Part shown: positions 34,494 to 42,174 of the stretch, piece by piece | Layout of the letters: every line of letters starts with the position of its first letter | Numbering within the stretch: position 1 is the stretch's first letter | From: Streptomyces lasiicapitis | GTDB taxonomy: Bacteria > Actinomycetota > Actinomycetes > Streptomycetales > Streptomycetaceae | DNA length: 64,000 nt | Assembly (NCBI RefSeq): GCF_014646335.1 | Contig: NZ_BMNG01000019.1 | Location: 62,001-126,000, forward strand | Direction: 5' to 3' | Program-made: the position numbers and the translations under genes | Notes under the pieces: model-generated | Told to the model about the DNA's origin: nothing | Databases searched by the model: none | What the model saw: the letters and a program-made list of their open reading frames with translations, nothing else

Positions 34494-35804
34494 GTGCCGC
34501 ACCCCTCGGGCGGCACGACCAGGCCCGTGGTGGCCGTGCGGGAGTACGGCACCGCGGTCGTCTACGGGGTCGCGCTCAGCACCGCCGACCGCCGCCTGTG
34601 CGCCGCGCCCGCGCTCGCCGACCGGCTCACCGTGCGCGAACTCGCGGGCGGACACCTGGAGTTGACGGCGTACCAGCACGTCGGAGTCGTACAGCTCGAC
34701 GCCTGCGAGATCCGCGTCCGGCCCAAGTACCTGGGCGAGGACCTCGATGTCCTGCGGATGCTCGCGTACGCCGCCGACGGGAGCTGTCCGCCGCTGGACG
34801 CGCTCCGCACGGCCGCCGCGGGCGCCCCGAATCTGCGGGACCTGGTGGCGCTGCTCGTCACCGAGCACGGCGAGCGGCTGCTCGCGCACGGCGCGCGCCG
34901 CGACTACGTGACGTCCGAGGAGGATCTGACGTCGGTACGCGGACGACTCCTGGTGGACCGTCAGGTGCTGCGCCACTACGGGAGGTTGGACCGGCTCGCC
35001 TGCCGGTTCGACGAGCACGACGCCGACATCCTCGACAACCGCCTGTGCGCGGCCGCCACCGACCTCGCCGCCCGCACGACCCGTGCCCCGGCCGTGCGGG
35101 CGAGGGCACGACGCGCGGCGGCGCGGTTCGCCGCCCTCGCGCCGGGGCCCCTCGGCGACGTGCGGGCGGCGCTCGCCGGGCTCGACTACCACCGGCACAA
35201 CGAGCGCTACCGCGCCGCGCACCGCTGGGCCGCGCTGCTGCTCACCGGCGGCGGCATCGGCGACCTGTTCGCCTCCGGGCCACTGGCCGCACGCGCGTTC
35301 CTCGTCGACATGAACACCCTCTTCGAGGCCTTCACGACCCGGCTGCTCACCGACGCGGCGGCGGGCACAGGGCACGCCGTGCGGGATCAGTCGCGGCAGC
35401 GCGGCGTCCTGCACGACGAGCGCACCGGGACGCCCTACGGCGAGATCCGCCCGGACGTCCTCGTCACGGGCCCGGACCTGCGCCTCCCCGTGGACGTCAA
35501 GTACAAGCTGTACGAGGCCGGGGCGCGCGGCGGGAAGCTGAGCACCGCCGACCTGTACCAGGCCTTCCTGTACGCCCACGCGCTCGCCCGGCAGCCGCAG
35601 GGCCGGATGCCGACGTGCGTGCTCGTCCACCCCGGCGGGCCCTCCGCGCCCCGCGAGAGCGTCGCCGTGCGGCGGTGGGACGGCGGGACGTCGGCCCGGG
35701 TGCGGTCGCTGCCGCTGGATCTGCCGGGCGTGCTGCGGGAGTTGGGCGGGCCGGGGCGGACGGAGGCGCTGGGGCGGGTCTGGGGTCAACTGCTGCCGAC
35801 GTAG
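34494..35804 (+). CDS. McrC-like endonuclease subunit
   Basis: The 436-residue partner of the McrB-like protein. The N-terminal part has beta-rich McrC features (HLELTAYQHVGVVQLDACEI, RPKYLGEDLDVLRMLAYA) and a helical middle region (YHRHNERYRAAHRWAALLL). The C-terminal PD-(D/E)xK nuclease core is visible as GEIRPDVLVTGPDLRLPVDVKYK (about 315-338; given as a position guide), with the catalytic Asp in RPD and the Asp/Lys in DVKYK, then a Gln in DLYQAFLYAHAL. It starts 1 nt after the McrB-like stop codon. The last residues (QLLPT) and the stop lie inside a 21-bp tandem repeat shared with the facing chitinase gene. Confidence 0.9.
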   Translation: MPHPSGGTTRPVVAVREYGTAVVYGVALSTADRRLCAAPALADRLTVRELAGGHLELTAYQHVGVVQLDACEIRVRPKYLGEDLDVLRMLAYAADGSCPPLDALRTAAAGAPNLRDLVALLVTEHGERLLAHGARRDYVTSEEDLTSVRGRLLVDRQVLRHYGRLDRLACRFDEHDADILDNRLCAAATDLAARTTRAPAVRARARRAAARFAALAPGPLGDVRAALAGLDYHRHNERYRAAHRWAALLLTGGGIGDLFASGPLAARAFLVDMNTLFEAFTTRLLTDAAAGTGHAVRDQSRQRGVLHDERTGTPYGEIRPDVLVTGPDLRLPVDVKYKLYEAGARGGKLSTADLYQAFLYAHALARQPQGRMPTCVLVHPGGPSAPRESVAVRRWDGGTSARVRSLPLDLPGVLRELGGPGRTEALGRVWGQLLPT

Positions 35805-35848
35805 CCTCAGTTGTTGCCGAAACAGCTTCAGTTGCTGCCGAAGTAGCT
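35786..35848. repeat. Three contiguous 21-bp tandem repeats at a convergent junction
   Basis: Units 35786-35806 (TCAACTGCTGCCGACGTAGCC), 35807-35827 (TCAGTTGTTGCCGAAACAGC plus T) and 35828-35848 (TCAGTTGCTGCCGAAGTAGC plus T) follow without spacing. Unit 1 encodes the end of the McrC-like protein; unit 3 encodes, on the other strand, the end of the chitinase. Each unit starts with TCA, a TGA stop on the minus strand. Confidence 0.88.
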
Positions 35849-36997
35849 GTCGAAGTTCTTCGAGAACTCCCAGTTGTTGAAGCGGTCCCAGTTGATGGAC
35901 CAGGTCATCAGGCCCTTCAGGGCGGGCCACTTGCCGTGCGTCTTGTAGGAGCCGCAGTTGGTGTTCTTGGTCAGGCAGTCCAGGGCCTTGTTGACCTCGC
36001 CCGTGGAGACATGGCCGTTGCCCGCGTTCACCGAGGCGGGCATGCCGATGGCGATCTTCTCCGGGGGCAGCGGCGGGAACACGTTGGCGGTGTTGCCCTT
36101 GACGGGGAAGCCGGTGAGCAGCATGTCGGTCATGGCGATGTGGAAGTCGGCGCCGCCCATCTGGTGGTACTGGTTGTCGAGGCCCATGATCGGGCCGGAG
36201 TTGTAGTCCTGGACGTGCAGCAGGGTGAGGTCGTCGCGCAGGGCGTGGATGACCGGGAGGTAGGCGCCCGCGCGCGGGTCGGCGCCCCACTGGCCGGGAC
36301 CGTAGTGCTGGTAGCCCAGCTGCACGAAGAAGGTCTCCGGGGCCATGGTGAGGGTGAAGCCGGAGCCGTACTTGGCCTTGAGGGTCTTCACCGCGGAGAT
36401 CAGGTTCACGATCACCGGGGTCGTGGGGTTCTTGAAGTCGGTGTCGTTGGCGTTCAGCGAGAGCGAGTGGCCCTCGAAGTCGATGTCGAGGCCGTCGAGG
36501 CCGTACTCGTCGATGATCGCGGAGACGGACGAGACGAACTTGTCGCGGGCCTGGGTGGTGGTGAGCCGCACCTGGCCGTTCTGGCCGCCGATGGAGATCT
36601 GGACCTTCTTGCCCTGGGCCTGCTTGGCCTTGATGGCGGCCTTGAACTCGTCCTTGGTCTCGACGTTCGGGCACTCGGTCTTCGGGCAGAGGCCGAAGCG
36701 GATGTCGCCGGACGTGGCGGAGGTGGGCTCGCCGAAGGCCAGGTCGATGACGTCCCAGCTCGCCGGGGTGTCGGCGAGGCGCGTGTAGCCGGAGCCGTTG
36801 GCGAAGCTGGTGTGCAGATAGCCGACGAGGGCGTGGGCGGGCAGCGCTTCGGCGCGGGCCGGAGCGTCCCCGGACCCGGACCCGGGATCGGCCGCGCTGG
36901 GCGCCGCGAGCAGGCCGGACGCCGCGAGCGCGAGAGCCGCCGCCGCGGTGACGAGCCGGTGTCTGCGCAGGGCTGAGCGGAATCGTGAGCGGTCCAC
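35828..36997 (-). CDS. Secreted family 18 chitinase
   Basis: The 389-residue enzyme hydrolyses beta-1,4-linked N-acetylglucosamine polymers outside the cell. A signal peptide is clear (RRHRLVTAAAALALAASGLL, about 11-30, with cleavage likely after PSAA). The single GH18 catalytic domain has the SIGG strand (QISIGGQNGQ) and the DGLDIDFE active-site motif (about 162-169), with Glu as the proton donor. The product MTWSINWDRFNNWEFSKNF closes the barrel. There is no carbohydrate-binding module. Start GTG 36997. The promoter, 60 nt upstream, holds a DasR-like site, fitting induction by chitin breakdown products. Confidence 0.94.
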   Translation of the reverse strand: MDRSRFRSALRRHRLVTAAAALALAASGLLAAPSAADPGSGSGDAPARAEALPAHALVGYLHTSFANGSGYTRLADTPASWDVIDLAFGEPTSATSGDIRFGLCPKTECPNVETKDEFKAAIKAKQAQGKKVQISIGGQNGQVRLTTTQARDKFVSSVSAIIDEYGLDGLDIDFEGHSLSLNANDTDFKNPTTPVIVNLISAVKTLKAKYGSGFTLTMAPETFFVQLGYQHYGPGQWGADPRAGAYLPVIHALRDDLTLLHVQDYNSGPIMGLDNQYHQMGGADFHIAMTDMLLTGFPVKGNTANVFPPLPPEKIAIGMPASVNAGNGHVSTGEVNKALDCLTKNTNCGSYKTHGKWPALKGLMTWSINWDRFNNWEFSKNFDSYFGSN

Positions 36998-37057
36998 AAC
37001 TGCCTCCGGCGGTGGGGGGATTGGGGAGGTCGACAGGGTGCCGAGCGGGACGCGCTC

Positions 37058-37086
37058 AAGATGGTCCAGACCAATGCGCTTGTCAA
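37058..37086 (-). promoter_or_regulatory. Predicted chitinase promoter
   Basis: On the minus strand TTGACA (37081-37086) is separated by 17 nt from CATCTT (37058-37063). The spacing is ideal and the -35 is consensus. The DasR-like element lies between the two hexamers. Confidence 0.6.
37060..37075 (-). promoter_or_regulatory. DasR-like/chitinase promoter element
   Basis: ATTGGTCTGGACCATC on the minus strand differs little from the known DasR-responsive element ACTGGTCTAGACCACT and contains a near-perfect TGGTC...GACCA palindrome. It sits between the -35 and -10 of the chitinase promoter. Regulation by DasR is inferred from known chitinase promoters. Confidence 0.6.
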
Positions 37087-37138
37087 GGTTTCGGGCAGCA
37101 TCGCCTCCCGCCGCGCGGGGTCGGGGCCCGCACGCCGC

Positions 37139-37609
37139 TCACTCCTCGCCGCGCTCGCTCGACTCCCGTGCGAGCAGCGCCGCCGCCTCGTGCATCGCGA
37201 GTTCCAGGATCGCCGGGTCGACGAGCGTGCCCGAGCCGTCCGGCGGGATCAGCCAGCGCACCCCGCCGGTGGACCGCCCCGGGAAGGGCACCACGATCCA
37301 GGTGCCGCGGCCCGCGCCGCGCACGCCCGTCCCCACCCACCGCGCGACCGTCCCGGCGGGCACGAAGAACCCCATCCGCGAGTCGCCGAAGTCGGCGAGC
37401 ACCGGCCCCGGCCGGTCCACCACCCGCGTCAGCACGTCCAGCGTGGGGTGGCCGAGCTCGCCCGGCAGGATGAGCACGTCCCAGAGCCTGCCCGCCGGGA
37501 GCAGCGCGACCCCCAGGGGGTTGCGCTCCCACTCCCAGCGGCAGGCCTCCGGATCGGGCGCCACGGACACCAACCACTCAACCGCCGATTTAGGACCCGA
37601 GCCCGTCAT
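37139..37609 (-). CDS. Conserved hypothetical protein of 156 residues
   Basis: I recall similar short Streptomyces proteins with a bifunctional DNA primase/polymerase-like fold, which is a weak memory-based hint. Visible features are a Trp-rich start (VEWLVSVAPDPEACRWEWE), GVALLPAGRLWDVLILPGELG, a conserved-looking DFGDSRMGFFVP, and GTWIVVPFP near residue 100. There is no signal peptide or transmembrane helix, and I see no metal-binding motif that fixes an activity. ATG 37609 is the most upstream credible start. It lies between the chitinase and the polyamine operon, leftward, with two inverted repeats upstream. Function is not assigned. Confidence 0.7.
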   Translation of the reverse strand: MTGSGPKSAVEWLVSVAPDPEACRWEWERNPLGVALLPAGRLWDVLILPGELGHPTLDVLTRVVDRPGPVLADFGDSRMGFFVPAGTVARWVGTGVRGAGRGTWIVVPFPGRSTGGVRWLIPPDGSGTLVDPAILELAMHEAAALLARESSERGEE

Positions 37610-37622
37610 GGCAGACCTTCCT

Positions 37623-37652
37623 CTCGTGTGTCACGGATACGCGTGTCACGAG
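37623..37652. promoter_or_regulatory. Inverted and direct repeat upstream of the hypothetical gene
   Basis: CTCGTG (37623-37628) and CACGAG (37647-37652) are inverted arms; between them GTGTCACG occurs twice 15 nt apart. The site is 14-43 nt upstream of the hypothetical gene start. A regulatory role is only suggested. Confidence 0.35.
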
Positions 37653-37688
37653 GGAGAGGCACCTCTGGGCGGAGCATTACGCGGGTTC

Positions 37689-37706
37689 CACTACTGAGTG
37701 GTAGTG
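37689..37706. promoter_or_regulatory. 18-bp inverted repeat
   Basis: CACTAC and GTAGTG pair around TGAGTG. It lies between the hypothetical gene and the oxidase gene and could be an operator; no protein is assignable. Confidence 0.3.
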
Positions 37707-37792
37707 AAGCGGGTCACGGGTCGGAGCGGGCGTACGCCGGTGGACTATGCCGTGGTCAGTCGCCTCTGCGGCACCTGCCACAACAGTGTGCG

Positions 37793-39211
37793 TCAACTGT
37801 CGAAGCCGAGCCCCACCTTGTCCATCGCCCGCAGCCAGACGTTCCGCCGGCCGCCGTTCTCGTCGGCCCGCGCGAGCCCCCGCTTGGTGAGCGTCACACC
37901 GGCCCACGCGAACGGCTCGGGCGGGAACGGCAGCGGCTTGGAGCGGACCATCTCCAGGGCGGTGCGCTCCGTGCGCTCGCCCGCGAGCAGGTCCAGCATC
38001 ACGTCGGCGCCGAACCGGGTGGCGCCGACGCCGAGGCCCGTGTACCCGGCGGCGTACGCGACCCGATCCCCGTACGCCGTACCGAAGAACGCCGAGAACC
38101 GCGAGCACGTGTCGATCGCGCCGCCCCACGCGTGCGTGAAGCGCAGGCCCTCCAACTGCGGGAAGCAGGTGAAGAAGTGCCCGGCGAGCTTGGCGTACGT
38201 CTCGGGGCGGTGGTCGTACTCGGCGCGCACCTTGCCGCCGAAGGGGTAGATCGCGTCGTACCCGCCCCACAGGATGCGGTTGTCGGCGGAGAGCCGGAAG
38301 TAGTGGAACTGGTTGGCCGCGTCGCCGAGGCCCTGGCGGTTCTGCCAGCCGATGGCGGCGAGCTGGTCGGGGCTCAGCGGCTCGGTCATGAGCGCGTAGT
38401 CGTACACCGGGACCGTGTACGGGCGGACGCGCTTGACCAGCGACGGGAAGACGTTCGTGCCGAGGGCGACCTGGCGGGCGTGGACCCGGCCGTAGGGCGT
38501 GCGGATCGCCATGCCGGCGCCGGGCGAGGCGAGTTCGAGGGCCGGGGTGTGCTCGTAGATCCGTACGCCGAGTTCGCGGCAGGCGCGCTTGAGGCCCCAG
38601 GCGAGCTTCGCCGGGTGCAGCATGGCGACGCCGTCACGGTCGTAGAAGCCGCCGAGGAACGTGGGCGAGTCGACCTGCTTGCGCAGCTCGTCCGCGTCGA
38701 GCAGCTCGGCGCCGCCCGCGAGGCCGAGGGCGTCCATCTCCTCGTACATCTCGTGGAGTTCGGCGAGCTGGTGGGGCTGGGTGGCGACGTCGATCTCACC
38801 GGTGCGCTCGAAGTCGCAGTCGATGCCGTAGCGGGCGACGGCGGCCTCGATCTCGTCGAGGTTGCGGGCGCCGAGCTCCTCCAGCTTCGCGATCTCCTTC
38901 GGCCAGCGGGCGAGTCCGTTGGGCACGCCGTGGGTGAGGGAGGCGGCGCAGAAGCCGCCGTTGCGGCCGGAGGCTGCCCAGCCGATCTCGCGGCCCTCGA
39001 CGAGGACGACGTCACGGCCGGGGTCGCGCTCCTTGGCGATCAACGCGGTCCACAGGCCGCTGTAGCCGCCGCCGACGACGAGCAGGTCGCAGCGCTCGTC
39101 GCCGACGAGGGCGGGTTCGGGGGCGGGCTTGTCGGGGTCGTCCAGCCAGAACGAGACCGGCTTGGCCTCGGAGAGAGACTTGGTCCAGCGGGTCATGGCG
39201 CTTGGGGCCAT
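37793..39211 (-). CDS. FAD-dependent amine oxidoreductase, gamma-glutamylputrescine oxidase-like
   Basis: The 472-residue DAO-family flavoenzyme has the dinucleotide fold VVGGGYSGLWTALIAKE (about 45-60), the FAD-interacting EGREIGWAASGRNGGF and the late segment YAAGYTGLGVGATRFGADV. This is the PuuB-type pattern, fitting oxidation of gamma-glutamylputrescine or a polyamine to an aldehyde. It is the last gene of the leftward polyamine operon, 31 nt after the potC-like stop. ATG 39211 (MAPSAMTRW) fits other members; the frame is open upstream. As I recall, its syntenic S. coelicolor counterpart is implicated in polyamine use. Substrate remains to be shown. Confidence 0.83.
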   Translation of the reverse strand: MAPSAMTRWTKSLSEAKPVSFWLDDPDKPAPEPALVGDERCDLLVVGGGYSGLWTALIAKERDPGRDVVLVEGREIGWAASGRNGGFCAASLTHGVPNGLARWPKEIAKLEELGARNLDEIEAAVARYGIDCDFERTGEIDVATQPHQLAELHEMYEEMDALGLAGGAELLDADELRKQVDSPTFLGGFYDRDGVAMLHPAKLAWGLKRACRELGVRIYEHTPALELASPGAGMAIRTPYGRVHARQVALGTNVFPSLVKRVRPYTVPVYDYALMTEPLSPDQLAAIGWQNRQGLGDAANQFHYFRLSADNRILWGGYDAIYPFGGKVRAEYDHRPETYAKLAGHFFTCFPQLEGLRFTHAWGGAIDTCSRFSAFFGTAYGDRVAYAAGYTGLGVGATRFGADVMLDLLAGERTERTALEMVRSKPLPFPPEPFAWAGVTLTKRGLARADENGGRRNVWLRAMDKVGLGFDS

Positions 39212-39242
39212 GATTTCCAACTCCTTCAGGGCTCTTACGCTC

Positions 39243-40055
39243 TTACAGGGATTTCTTGGTGCGGCGCTTTCCGACGAGCATTCCTGCCACCACGAGAAGG
39301 ACGGCAATCAGGAACATCGCCGTGCCGATCACATTGATCTGAACGGGCGTACCCCGCTGCGCCGATCCCCAGACGAACATGGGGAAGGTCACAGTCGATC
39401 CGGCGTTGAAGTTCGTGATGATGAAGTCGTCGAAGGACAGCGCGAAGGCGAGCAGCGCGCCCGCCGCGATGCCGGGGGCGGCGATCGGCAGGGTGACCCG
39501 CAGGAAGGTCTGCACCGGACCGGCGTAGAGGTCCTGCGCGGCCTGTTCCAGGCGCGGATCCATGGACATCACGCGCGCCTTCACGGCCGTCACGACGAAG
39601 CTCAGGCAGAACATGATGTGCGCGATGAGGACGGTCCAGAAGCCCAGTTGGGCGCCCATGTTGAGGAACAGCGTGAGCAGCGAGGCGGCCATGACGACCT
39701 CGGGCATCGCCATCGGCAGGAAGATCAGCGAGTTCACGGCGCCGCGCGCGCGGAAGCGGTAGCGGACGAGCGCGAAGGCGATCATCGTGCCGAGCACGGT
39801 CGCGCCGAGCGTCGCCCAGAACGCGATCTGCAGGCTCAGCGACAGCGACCCGCACATGTCGGCGACGCCGCAGGGGTCCTTCCAGGCGTCCGTCGAGAAT
39901 TCCTGCCAGGAGTAATTGAAGCGCCCCTTCGGCTTGTTGAAGGAGAAGACCGTGACGACGACATTAGGCAGCAGCAGATAGCCGAGGGTGATGAGTCCGG
40001 CAAAGACGATGAGATTTCGGCGCAGCCAGCGGAAAAAGGCGGAGAAGACGGCCAT
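39243..40055 (-). CDS. potC: Spermidine/putrescine-type ABC permease PotC
   Basis: The 270-residue permease has six predicted transmembrane helices, starting FAGLITLGYLLLPNVVVTVF. It has the PotC-type periplasmic loop and the EAA motif LEQAAQDLYAGPVQTFLRVTLP (about 165-186; quoted as a guide). A tail of Arg/Lys residues ends it (GKRRTKKSL). ATG 40055 overlaps the stop codon of the first permease by one base. It carries polyamines inward together with the first permease, the ATPase and the binding protein of the same operon. Confidence 0.92.
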   Translation of the reverse strand: MAVFSAFFRWLRRNLIVFAGLITLGYLLLPNVVVTVFSFNKPKGRFNYSWQEFSTDAWKDPCGVADMCGSLSLSLQIAFWATLGATVLGTMIAFALVRYRFRARGAVNSLIFLPMAMPEVVMAASLLTLFLNMGAQLGFWTVLIAHIMFCLSFVVTAVKARVMSMDPRLEQAAQDLYAGPVQTFLRVTLPIAAPGIAAGALLAFALSFDDFIITNFNAGSTVTFPMFVWGSAQRGTPVQINVIGTAMFLIAVLLVVAGMLVGKRRTKKSL

Positions 40056-40981
40056 CAGACGAGATCCTCCGTCCCCGACTTGCGGATGTAGAACGTCACC
40101 ATGAACAGGATCGCGGCCATCAGGATGAAGGAGAGTGCCGCAGCCGTCGGGTAGTCCAGAATGCGCAGGAACTGCGTCTGGATGACGTTGCCGACCATGC
40201 GGGTGTCGGTGGACCCGAGCAGGTCGGCGTTGACGTAGTCGCCCGCCGCCGGGATGAAGGTGAGCAGGGTGCCGGAGACGACGCCCGGCATGGACAGCGG
40301 GAACGTCACCTTGCGGAAGGTCGTGGAGGGCCGGGCGTAGAGGTCGCCCGCGGCCTCGTGCAGACGGCTGTCGATGCGCTCCAGCGAGGTGTAGAGCGGC
40401 AGGATCATGAACGGCAGGAAGTTGTACGTGAGTCCGCAGACCACCGCGAGCGGGGTGGCGAGGACGCGGTCGCCGTCGGTGGCGCCGAGCCAGTTGGTGA
40501 CGTCCAGGAGATGCAGGTTGTTCAGGGCGCCGACGACGGGGCCGCCGTCGGCGAGGATCGTCTTCCACGCCAGCGTACGGATGAGGAAGCTGGTGAAGAA
40601 CGGCGCTATCACCAGGACGAGGATCAGATTGCGCCAGCGGCCCGCGCGGAACGCGATGAGGTAGGCCAGCGGGTAGCCGAGCAGCAGGCACAGGATCGTC
40701 GCGGCGCCCGCGTAGATCACCGAGCGCAGGAACTGCGGCCAGTAGTCGCCGAGCGCGTCCCAATAGGTGGCGAAGTGCCAGGTGACCTTGTAGCCCTCTT
40801 CGAGGGAGCCGGTCTGCACGGACGTCGACGCCTGGTAGACCAGCGGCAGCGCGAAGAAGACGAGCAGCCAGAGGATGCCGGGAAGCAGCAGCCAGTAGGG
40901 GACGAGGCGGCCGCGCTTGCGGGGCGGCTTCGCCGGGGGCTCGTCGGCCTCGGGGGGCGCGGCTTTGGTGAGGGTCGTCAC
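40055..40981 (-). CDS. potB: Spermidine/putrescine-type ABC permease PotB
   Basis: A 308-residue permease with six transmembrane helices; the first is YWLLLPGILWLLVFFALPLV (about 29-48). Conserved loop motifs include RTLAWKTILADGG and the EAA segment LHEAAGDLYARPSTTFRKV. The N-terminus is charged and Pro-rich (PPEADEPPAKPPRKRGR). It starts 4 nt before the end of the ATPase gene and ends overlapping the potC start, giving tight coupling. Confidence 0.92.
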   Translation of the reverse strand: MTTLTKAAPPEADEPPAKPPRKRGRLVPYWLLLPGILWLLVFFALPLVYQASTSVQTGSLEEGYKVTWHFATYWDALGDYWPQFLRSVIYAGAATILCLLLGYPLAYLIAFRAGRWRNLILVLVIAPFFTSFLIRTLAWKTILADGGPVVGALNNLHLLDVTNWLGATDGDRVLATPLAVVCGLTYNFLPFMILPLYTSLERIDSRLHEAAGDLYARPSTTFRKVTFPLSMPGVVSGTLLTFIPAAGDYVNADLLGSTDTRMVGNVIQTQFLRILDYPTAAALSFILMAAILFMVTFYIRKSGTEDLV

Positions 40982-42141
40982 GCGTCCTCCTCGACCTTCT
41001 CGACGCCCGCCTCTGCGTCCTGATCCGCGTCGAGGCCGAAGGTGTGCGCCGGGTTCCAGTGCAGGACGACCTCAGCGCCCGGGACCAGCCGGGTGTCGCG
41101 CTCGATGTTCTGCGCGTACACCTCGAAGGCGTCGCAGACGGGGCTGTTGACGACGTACTGCGTGGAGACGCCGATGAAGCTGGAGTCGGCGATGCGGCCC
41201 GTGATGCGGTTGCGGCCGTCGGGGATCGCGCCCGCGTCGTCGGCGTGCGTGAGCGAGATCTTCTCCGGGCGTACGCCGACCAGGACCGTGCCGCCGGTCG
41301 CGGCGGGGGCGGTACATCGCGCCTTGGGCAGCGTCAGCTTCCCGCCGCCCGCCTTGAGGAACACGTCCTCGCCGCTGACCTCCGCCACCTCGGCCTCGAT
41401 GAAGTTCGACGTGCCGAGGAAGTTGGCGACGAACGTGGTGCGCGGGTTCTCGTACAGGTCGGCGGGGGCGCCCTGCTGCTCGACGCGGCCGCCGTTCATC
41501 ACGGCCACGGTGTCGGCCATCGTCATGGCCTCCTCCTGGTCGTGCGTGACGTGCACGAAGGTGATGCCGACCTCGGTCTGGATGCGCTTGAGTTCGAGCT
41601 GCATCTGGCGGCGCAGCTTCAGGTCGAGGGCGCCCAGCGGCTCGTCGAGGAGCAGCACCTTGGGGTGGTTGATGAGCGCGCGGGCCACGGCGACGCGCTG
41701 CTGCTGGCCGCCGGAGAGCTGGTGCGGCTTCTTGCGGGCCTGCTCGCCGAGCTGGACCAGGTCGAGCATCTCGCCGACCTGCTTCTTCACCGACCTGATG
41801 CCGCGCCGGCGCAGGCCGAAGGCGACGTTCTCGAAGATGTCGAGGTGCGGGAAGAGGGCGTACGACTGGAAGACCGTGTTCACCGGCCGCTTGTACGGCG
41901 GCAGCGCGGTGACGTCCTGCTCGCCCAGGCACACGGTGCCGCCGCTGGGCTCCTCAAGGCCGGCGATCATGCGCAGCGTGGTGGTCTTGCCGCAGCCGGA
42001 GGCGCCGAGCAGCGCGAAGAAGGAGCCCTGGGGCACGGTGAGGTCGAGCGGGTGCACGGCCGTGAAGGAGCCGTAGGTCTTGCTGATACCGCTGAGGCGT
42101 ACGTCGCCGCCGTGCTCTTTGGGTTCTTTGGCAGTCGTCAT
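40978..42141 (-). CDS. potA: Spermidine/putrescine-type ABC ATPase PotA
   Basis: The 387-residue ATPase has all motifs: Walker A GASGCGKTT (about 43-51), Q-loop FQSYALFPH, signature LSGGQQQR, Walker B VLLLDEPLGALD and the switch His in FVHVTHDQEEAM. A C-terminal TOBE-type domain of about 110 residues follows (FIEAEVAEVSGEDVFLKAG). The N-terminus (KEPKEHGGDVRLSGISKTYG) is standard. Its stop overlaps the potB start by 4 nt. It starts 33 nt after the potD-like stop. Confidence 0.94.
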   Translation of the reverse strand: MTTAKEPKEHGGDVRLSGISKTYGSFTAVHPLDLTVPQGSFFALLGASGCGKTTTLRMIAGLEEPSGGTVCLGEQDVTALPPYKRPVNTVFQSYALFPHLDIFENVAFGLRRRGIRSVKKQVGEMLDLVQLGEQARKKPHQLSGGQQQRVAVARALINHPKVLLLDEPLGALDLKLRRQMQLELKRIQTEVGITFVHVTHDQEEAMTMADTVAVMNGGRVEQQGAPADLYENPRTTFVANFLGTSNFIEAEVAEVSGEDVFLKAGGGKLTLPKARCTAPAATGGTVLVGVRPEKISLTHADDAGAIPDGRNRITGRIADSSFIGVSTQYVVNSPVCDAFEVYAQNIERDTRLVPGAEVVLHWNPAHTFGLDADQDAEAGVEKVEEDA

Positions 42142-42174
42142 ATTGGCGTCCCGAGGAATTCGATGAGGTGTACG

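Noticed and set aside
35786..35848. CRISPR-like array
   Set aside because: The three 21-bp units are contiguous with no spacers and lie within gene ends; no cas genes are present.
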